DNA of 64,000 nucleotides, taken from contig NZ_CP116936.1 of the NCBI RefSeq assembly GCF_028475105.1, forward strand, positions 3,285,501-3,349,500, read 5' to 3'. The stretch comes from Micromonospora sp. LH3U1 (GTDB taxonomy: Bacteria > Actinomycetota > Actinomycetes > Mycobacteriales > Micromonosporaceae). The position numbers and the translations under genes were made by a program. Position 1 is the first letter of the stretch. Every line of letters starts with the position of its first letter. The notes under the pieces were generated by a model. The model did no database searches and was not told the DNA's origin. It saw only the letters and a program-made list of their open reading frames with translations. This document shows positions 59,906 to 64,000 of this stretch, one piece after another.

Positions 59906-61048
59906 TGACCTGCCGATCGGCCGGCGGGTCGCCCGCTGGCGGGTGCGGCGCTCGATGACGCAGCAGATGCTGGCCGACCGGCTGCGCAGGTCGAAGAGCT
60001 GGGTGGACAAGATCGAGCGGGGTGCCCGCAGCCTGGACCGGTACTCGGTGATCCAGGAACTGGCCCACGTGCTGCGGGTCGACCCGGAGGTGCTGTTCGG
60101 CCAGCAGCGGCCGACGCCTGCCTGCCCTCCGGACGGGGTGGACGACATCCGGGCCGCTCTCGCCCGCTACGACATCCCGCAGGCCCCGGCCCAGGCCCCG
60201 GAAGCGCTGCGACGGCAGGTCGGGTACGCCTGGTTGACCTACCAGCACGCGCACTACGGGCAGTTGGTGCGGGTGTTGCCGGGTCTGCTGGACGCCGCTC
60301 AGGGCGCGCGGTCGGCGGAGGTGCTGGTGCACGCGTACCGGATCACCTCGTCGGCGCTGGTGAAGCTCGGCGAGGCCGACCTCGGGTGGCTGGCCGCCGA
60401 CCGCGCGATGGCCGCCGCCGGCGACGATCCGGTCCTCGCGGCGACGGCGGCCGTCGCGGTCGGCCAGGCGCTACGCGCGTCGGGCCGGGACCGCCTCGCT
60501 CTCGCCGCGACGCTCGCCGCCGCGAACCGCATCACGCCTACGCCGCTGCGGTCGGCGGGGGAGGGGCCGTGGGCGGGACGCTGCTGCTCCAGGCCGCCCT
60601 GGCCGCCGCCGGCTGCGGCGAGCACCAACGCGCCGACGAGCTGACCGACGGGGCCGCTGGGATCGCCGCCCGACTGAGGGGGTACGACGACACGCACCGC
60701 ACCAGCTTCGGGCCGATCGCCGTCGACCTGGCGCGCGTGGTGCTGGCGGCGCAGCGGGGTGACGCCACCGAGGCAGTGCGGCGGCACGTGACGGTGATTC
60801 GGCGGGAGGCGTGGCGGCGGTTGCCGGCGGAGTACCGGGGCGCATACCTGGTCGACGCCGCGCGGGCGTACCTCCAGATTGGTGACCTGCGCGGCGCAGC
60901 ACGGGCCCTCGTCGACGCGGACAGCGTCGCGCCGGATGAGGTCCGGTGCCGGCCGTTGGCGCGTACCGTGATCGCCGACGTTGCCCGAGGTCACCCGGCG
61001 CCGGCCGGCGTGGCGCGACTGGCGACGCTGGTTGGCCTGACTCGATGA
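59895..61048 (+). pseudogene. XRE-family regulator, frameshifted
   Basis: GTG 59895 opens 'MTGDDLPIGRRVARWRVRRSMTQQMLADRLRRSKSWVDKIERGARSLDRYSVIQELAHVL', a clear XRE HTH, followed by a helical-repeat region to 'TPLRSAGEGP' near 60567. The frame then turns to Cys/Pro-rich nonsense and stops at 60644. The adjacent frame continues coherently ('VGGTLLLQAALAAAGCGEHQRADELTDGAAGIAARL' to 'PAPAGVARLATLVGLTR') to 61048. One G missing near GGGGCCGTGGGCGGG repairs it, giving about 384 residues. Possibly an assembly indel. Confidence 0.82.
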
Positions 61049-61085
61049 CCGCGGTCAGCACCTTCGCGGGCGGCGAGGGGCGGGC

Positions 61086-61180
61086 CTACTCGGGTGCTGC
61101 GGTGAGCGGCTCGGCGGGCCAGCCCTGGCGGACGCGCAGGGTGATGCCGGGGTGGAAGGCGATCGGCTCTGCCAGTAGGC
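61086..61180 (-). pseudogene. Possible C-terminal gene relic
   Basis: On the minus strand about 30 codons with good coding bias run between stops: 'PGLLAEPIAFHPGITLRVRQGWPAEPLTAAPE', ending at TAG (61086-61088). There is no start or upstream part. It looks like the surviving tail of a deleted gene, but could be chance. Confidence 0.3.
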
Positions 61181-61211
61181 CAGGTCAGCGCTGTGCCGAC
61201 CTCGCTCGACG

Positions 61212-61403
61212 TCAGCCTCCGGAACGTCGCCGTCGTTCCCTCGCCGCGAAGCCCACGAGCATGACGAGCAGCCCAGCGGCGATCAACCCGCCGCCCAGGT
61301 ACCGAAGCGTTGGTGACATCTCCGGCCAGGTGAACCTTGCTGCCATGATCAGCGCGAAGAGCGCGAGTAGCACCAGTGCACCCGTTGCTTGCCGACGCCG
61401 CAT
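61212..61403 (-). CDS. Small two-helix membrane protein
   Basis: This 63-residue protein reads 'MRRRQATGALVLLALFALIMAARFTWPEMSPTLRYLGGGLIAAGLLVMLVGFAARERRRRSGG'-like: helices at about 7-23 and 36-55, with basic ends inside. The ATG is preceded on its strand by GGGGAGG. It has the same orientation and style as the next small membrane gene (61444-61626), 41 bp upstream; the two probably form an operon. Function unknown. Confidence 0.7.
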   Translation of the reverse strand: MRRRQATGALVLLALFALIMAARFTWPEMSPTLRYLGGGLIAAGLLVMLVGFAARERRRRSGG

Positions 61404-61443
61404 CGTGAACCTCCCCTAATCCCCTGCGCGTCCCATGGCCTGA

Positions 61444-61626
61444 TCAGTCCCTGTCCCGCCGCTGGCGCAGCAGGTGCACGAGCACGGCAGTCAAGCCCAG
61501 GATGATGATGCCGGCGGACGTACCCACGAATGCGTCTGGATGGCGCTCACTGACGGTGTTGGCGAGCAGAAACCCGATGACGGTGCCCAAGATTACGAGG
61601 AGTATGCCGAGAGTCGGTCGTTTCAC
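61444..61626 (-). CDS. Small two-helix membrane protein
   Basis: GTG 61626 with AGGAG 8 bp upstream gives 60 residues (MKRPTLGILLVILGTVIGFLLANTVSERHPDAFVGTSAGIIILGLTAVLVHLLRQRRDRD-like); the frame is open further upstream but without RBS. It has two membrane helices (about 6-23, 34-52) joined by an outside loop. It is probably co-transcribed with the gene at 61212. Function unknown. Confidence 0.65.
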   Translation of the reverse strand: MKRPTLGILLVILGTVIGFLLANTVSERHPDAFVGTSAGIIILGLTAVLVHLLRQRRDRD

Positions 61627-61714
61627 TGGCTCACTCCTGTCTGGCAACCGGACCTGACCTCCTTGGTTGTGCTCGAACTCCTCCTCGGTCAAACCTCCAA
61701 CTCGCCAGCGCATG

Positions 61715-61763
61715 CCCGGTGCCGGCCGGCGTGGCCCGACTGGCCGCGCTTGTTGGCCTGAAG
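61715..61763 (+). pseudogene. Relic of the 3' end of an XRE regulator paralogue
   Basis: 61715-61761 matches 60994-61040, the last codons of the XRE gene above, at 42 of 47 positions: 'PVPAGVARLAALVGL' against 'PAPAGVARLATLVGL'. Similarity ends where the palindrome at 61766 begins. The rest of the paralogue is gone. Confidence 0.7.
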
Positions 61764-61765
61764 CG

Positions 61766-61840
61766 GTCGATCATGGACTTCTGGTGCCCGCTCGGGGATG
61801 GATCGCGGCTTTTGTGGCCCACCACAACTCCATGATCAAC
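61766..61840. repeat. Intergenic palindrome (GTCGATCATGGACTT arms)
   Basis: GTCGATCATGGACTTCTGGTG (61766-61786) pairs with 61820-61840 with three mismatches over 21 bp. It abuts the XRE relic directly, as if it had inserted into or replaced the paralogue's end. It resembles the other GATC-ended palindromes of the window. Confidence 0.8.
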
Positions 61841-61989
61841 AATTCACGCCCATTCTGCGAACGTCGTGAGAGGAATGCCAAAGGCTCGTGCGTACTCCAG
61901 GCGGGCAGGTTGTCCGGCCGCATTCACCTGTCCGTGGGAGATGCCAACCCATTCCAGCCCAGACGGTCGACCCACCCCTACTCGTCTGC

Positions 61990-62362
61990 TCAAGTGGTCA
62001 ACTGCTCGTCCACCGGCAGGTCGACGAGGTAGTGCAGGGCAAGGGCTTGTCGCTGCCCCTCGGGCAGCCCGCGCAGCGCGGCGAGCGGTCGGCGGCGGGC
62101 CGATTCGACGCAACAGCCGATCGAGTACGCGCCGACGCCGGTATCGACTACGGGCCTCGTTCACCGCGACGCGGCGCAGCCACGCCTCCGGGTTCTCCAG
62201 CTCGGCCAAACGCCTCGGTGCGGCCAGCGCCTTGGTGAATGCCTCCTGGACCGCCTCCTGCGCCTCGTTCAGATCGCCGGTCACCGCGTACAGCTGGACC
62301 ACCAGGCGTCGGAAACAGCCAGCGTAGAGCCGGGAGATCAAATCACCGTCAGACACCGTCAC
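61990..62362 (-). pseudogene. Broken ECF sigma factor
   Basis: GTG 62362 (RBS AAGAGGGG) starts a sigma-70 region 2: 'LYAGCFRRLVVQLYAVTGDLNEAQEAVQEAFTKALA' and 'NPEAWLRRVAVNEARSRYRRRRVLDRLLRRIG'. The region-4 start 'PLAALRGLPEGQRQALALHYLVDLPVDEQ' is present, but in another frame, with the normal linker missing between them. It stops at 61990 before the DNA-binding helix-turn-helix. Both a frame change and lost sequence are needed to explain it, so this one looks genuinely decayed. Without region 4.2 it could not act as a normal ECF factor. Confidence 0.75.
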
Positions 62363-62470
62363 CCCCCTCTTCCCACCAATCCCACCAACGGGGAGGGGGG
62401 AAGGTTCCGGTGAGCGACCCGATAATGTCGGTCCGGCTCGATGGCGGAGGGGCCGACCAGGTCAGTCGGG

Positions 62471-62486
62471 GCATACTCGGTATGCT
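62471..62486 (+). promoter_or_regulatory. Palindrome overlapping a likely -10, leaderless start
   Basis: GCATAC TCG GTATGC (62471-62485) is a perfect 6-bp inverted repeat. It overlaps TATGCT (62481-62486), a good -10 box. ATG 62494 lies 8 bp further, so the transcript may begin at or near the start codon. A repressor on the palindrome would block the promoter. Confidence 0.5.
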
Positions 62487-62493
62487 CTGCGGC

Positions 62494-63117
62494 ATGCGAC
62501 CTGGTGACCGCACGGTGGCGCTCGCCTCCGTGGTGGGCGGATTCCTGCTCGGCTTTCTCGACTTCTGCTGGATCAAGTGGCTGCCGTTCCCCCTCGCCGA
62601 ACTCGGCAACTCCACCGCGACCTGGGCGGTCGCTGCCTTCTTCTTCGGGTACTGGGTGCGGTCCGGGTGGCTGCGTTCGGCACTCGGTGCCGCCGTTCTG
62701 CTCGTCGTCGCGGTGCCCAGCTACTACCTCGCGGCGGCGCTCCTGCAGGGCGACGACCTCGCGGTGCTCTGGGCACCGTCGTCGCTGGTCTGGATGTTCT
62801 TCGGCGTGCTCGCCGGAGTGGTCTTCGGCACCGGCGGGACGTGGGCGCGTGGTGAGGGGTGGCGGCAGGTCGTCGGGGTCGCGCTGCCGGCCGCCGTGTT
62901 CTTCGAGGAGGCGGCCCGGTTCGCCGGCAAGGCGACCGACCCCGACTACGGGGCCGGCGCGTGGTGGAACGTGGCCATCGACTGTGCGCTGGGCCTGCTG
63001 ATCGTGGTGCTGACCGGCGGGTCGCCTCGTCGGCGGGGGCTCGCCGTCGCGATGGCCGTGCCACTGGCCGGCGCGATTCTGGTGAGCTTCGCGCTGGCCA
63101 GCGGGACTGTCTCGTAG
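62494..63117 (+). CDS. DUF6518-like multi-pass membrane protein
   Basis: ATG 62494 (MRPGDRTVALASVVGGFLLGFLDF) gives 207 residues; GTG 62410 and ATG 62425/62482 are in-frame alternatives, but the first hydrophobic segment begins right after 62494. It has six membrane helices, with 'GFLDFCWIKWLPFPLAELGNSTATWAVAAFFFGYWVR' and 'ALPAAVFFEEAARFAG' (acidic residues in a helix). I associate this pattern with small actinobacterial DUF6518-type proteins, loosely. Function unknown. Confidence 0.6.
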   Translation: MRPGDRTVALASVVGGFLLGFLDFCWIKWLPFPLAELGNSTATWAVAAFFFGYWVRSGWLRSALGAAVLLVVAVPSYYLAAALLQGDDLAVLWAPSSLVWMFFGVLAGVVFGTGGTWARGEGWRQVVGVALPAAVFFEEAARFAGKATDPDYGAGAWWNVAIDCALGLLIVVLTGGSPRRRGLAVAMAVPLAGAILVSFALASGTVS

Positions 63118-63126
63118 GCCGGTGCC

Positions 63127-63624
63127 TCAGTACGGCAGGTCGATGCCCTGGCGGCGGGCGAACTCGCGGTGGGCGGTGACTACCGTGTCGATGAAGTAGG
63201 CGGCCATCTCGTCGGCGCGCAGCACCCGGGTCGTCTCGACCTTGAAGTTCTCGTCGCAGTAGTGCTCGGCTGAGCTGACGCCCGGCTGCGCCACGAGAGC
63301 GTCCCGGAGGAAATCCACGGGCTCGTCCCCGGTGTCGACGATGAACTTGACGCCGTCGCCGAAGCTCAACTCCCAGTGCAGCCCGTCGTCAGTGCCGACC
63401 CAGAGTTGGCGGCAGAGCGCGGCGCTGCTCTGGGCGAAAGCCTCCCGCATCGCGCTGTCGTCCGAGCAGATCGCCGGCAGGACGCTCGGGGTGCGGCCGA
63501 TGGCCGCGGCGACCGGGGGGAAGCCGGCGAGTCGGTCGACACGGTAGAAGAAGTAGCCCGGGGTGTTGGTGGGGTCCTCGGACTCGACGCCCGGCACCGC
63601 GTACGCGGGTGGTTCAGAGGTCAT
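63127..63624 (-). CDS. Putative immunity protein for the adjacent toxin
   Basis: ATG 63624 with AAGGA 8 bp upstream gives 165 residues; ATG 63642 is possible. It is a soluble alpha/beta protein: 'GYFFYRVDRLAGFPPVAAAIGRTPSVLPAICSDDSAMREAFAQSSAALCRQLWVGTDDGLHWELSFGDGVKFIV'. No named family is recognised. It begins 69 bp downstream of the stop of the leftward toxin gene, the usual place for an immunity gene in polymorphic toxin loci, and its acidic composition fits a nuclease inhibitor. The immunity role is inferred from position. Confidence 0.55.
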   Translation of the reverse strand: MTSEPPAYAVPGVESEDPTNTPGYFFYRVDRLAGFPPVAAAIGRTPSVLPAICSDDSAMREAFAQSSAALCRQLWVGTDDGLHWELSFGDGVKFIVDTGDEPVDFLRDALVAQPGVSSAEHYCDENFKVETTRVLRADEMAAYFIDTVVTAHREFARRQGIDLPY

Positions 63625-63692
63625 GGGTTCGTGGTCCTTCATGGTGAACGCGTCGGGGGCCGGGCTGGCGGCCCGGCCCCGACGGGACCCGG

Positions 63693-64000
63693 CTAGCTCA
63701 GCGGGAAGTGGATGGTGAAGGGGATGTTGTTCTTCTTCAGACAATCGAGCACAAGATCCGACGGCCCGAGTGAGTTATACCCATCATGTGGCATGAAGTG
63801 CCACTGGGCTCCCTTGATCTTTGTGTTTCGGAACTGCGGGTTAATTTTGTTGTCCCTCAGGATCTTCTCCTGGTTGGCCGGGTCGGAGTACCACTTGTCC
63901 TCATCGCACTGGATGAGGTTGTGGCGGTCATGTTCGGTCGGGACGCCGGTCTTGACCTCGTGGACGACCCAGCCTTCGGGGGTGTGCTCGCCATAGTCGG
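63693..64000 (-). CDS. C-terminal toxin domain of a polymorphic toxin (5' part outside window)
   Basis: The minus strand is open from the window edge to TAG at 63693-63695, about 101 codons: 'DYGEHTPEGWVVHEVKTGVPTEHDRHNLIQCDEDKWYSDP', then 'GAQWHFMPHDGYNSLGPSDLVLDCLKKNNIPFTIHFPLS'. 'EVKTG' with an upstream Asp is the PD-(D/E)xK nuclease core. The closing 'W.F.P.....GPS..L...L....IP..IH.P' is the usual end of restriction-endonuclease-fold toxins at the tips of secreted proteins. G+C is lower than around it, as is common for toxin tips. The N-terminal delivery part lies beyond 64000. Confidence 0.8.
   Translation of the reverse strand, partial: DYGEHTPEGWVVHEVKTGVPTEHDRHNLIQCDEDKWYSDPANQEKILRDNKINPQFRNTKIKGAQWHFMPHDGYNSLGPSDLVLDCLKKNNIPFTIHFPLS

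Noticed and set aside
63712..63996. 94-codon plus-strand frame at the right edge
   Set aside because: The minus strand carries a better coding sequence (EVKTG nuclease tip) over the same bases.

Overview
The window is high-GC actinobacterial chromosome, estimated by eye at about 70-73% G+C over most of its length. It has frequent GTG starts, strong G/C third positions, and mycothiol- and actinobacteria-type families (DUF3626, DUF2267, DUF2795, DUF6510, maleylpyruvate isomerase family, DivIVA-like). The gene families and the dispersed palindromes suit a Micromonospora-like member of Micromonosporaceae; the genus is inference. I found no rRNA, tRNA, CRISPR array or intact transposase.

Layout. 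0-5.5 kb: end of a DUF3626 gene, two secreted lysozyme-fold-like paralogues, a secreted alpha/beta hydrolase and a MazG-like protein. 5.5-16.4 kb: housekeeping and accessory genes (pirin, HhH protein, DUF1345, DUF2795, DUF2267, a TerC exporter behind a yybP-ykoY manganese riboswitch, a molybdopterin oxidoreductase/flavin reductase/DUF6510 operon, PPOX, VOC and GNAT proteins). 16.4-23.6 kb: a glycogen-debranching-type enzyme, an NDH-2-like dehydrogenase, an AI-2E transporter, a spermidine-synthase-like protein and a DUF2267-pterin dehydratase fusion. 23.6-28 kb: a signalling island with two STAS anti-anti-sigma proteins, a PAS/GAF-like SpoIIE phosphatase, a B12-binding protein carrying the CarH-type Wx9EH motif, and a receiver protein. 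28-38.5 kb: DivIVA-like protein, third lysozyme-like paralogue, OsmC, Ser/Thr kinase, a two-component system joined to GT39 and GT2-GtrA glycosyltransferases, and an arginase-like protein. 38.7-43.8 kb: small membrane protein, methyltransferase, membrane sulfatase-like protein, then citrate synthase. 44.9-47.4 kb: a lower-GC cassette of three genes (membrane-anchored unknown, GH84-like protein, GT2), the best candidate for an undescribed system. 47.5-48.7 kb: ArsR/SRPBCC/SnoaL operon. 48.8-56.7 kb: GT4 glycogen-synthase-like gene divergent from glgX-treY-treZ. 56.8-64 kb: a decayed accessory zone with low-GC membrane and unknown genes, XRE regulators, gene relics, a broken ECF sigma factor, and the C-terminus of a nuclease-fold polymorphic toxin with its putative immunity gene at the right edge.

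How the genes work together. GlgX, TreY and TreZ would turn glycogen-derived maltooligosaccharides into trehalose, and the GT4 enzyme probably builds alpha-glucan. The STAS/SpoIIE/B12 set looks like a partner-switching system whose input may be light or cobalamin. The two-component/GT39/GT2-GtrA operon probably controls lipid-linked sugar transfer at the envelope. Four otherwise intact genes each need a reading-frame change equivalent to one lost base, in or close to GC-rich runs. This points to indel errors in the assembly or to recent mutations. Dispersed imperfect palindromes of at least two families fill many intergenic gaps.
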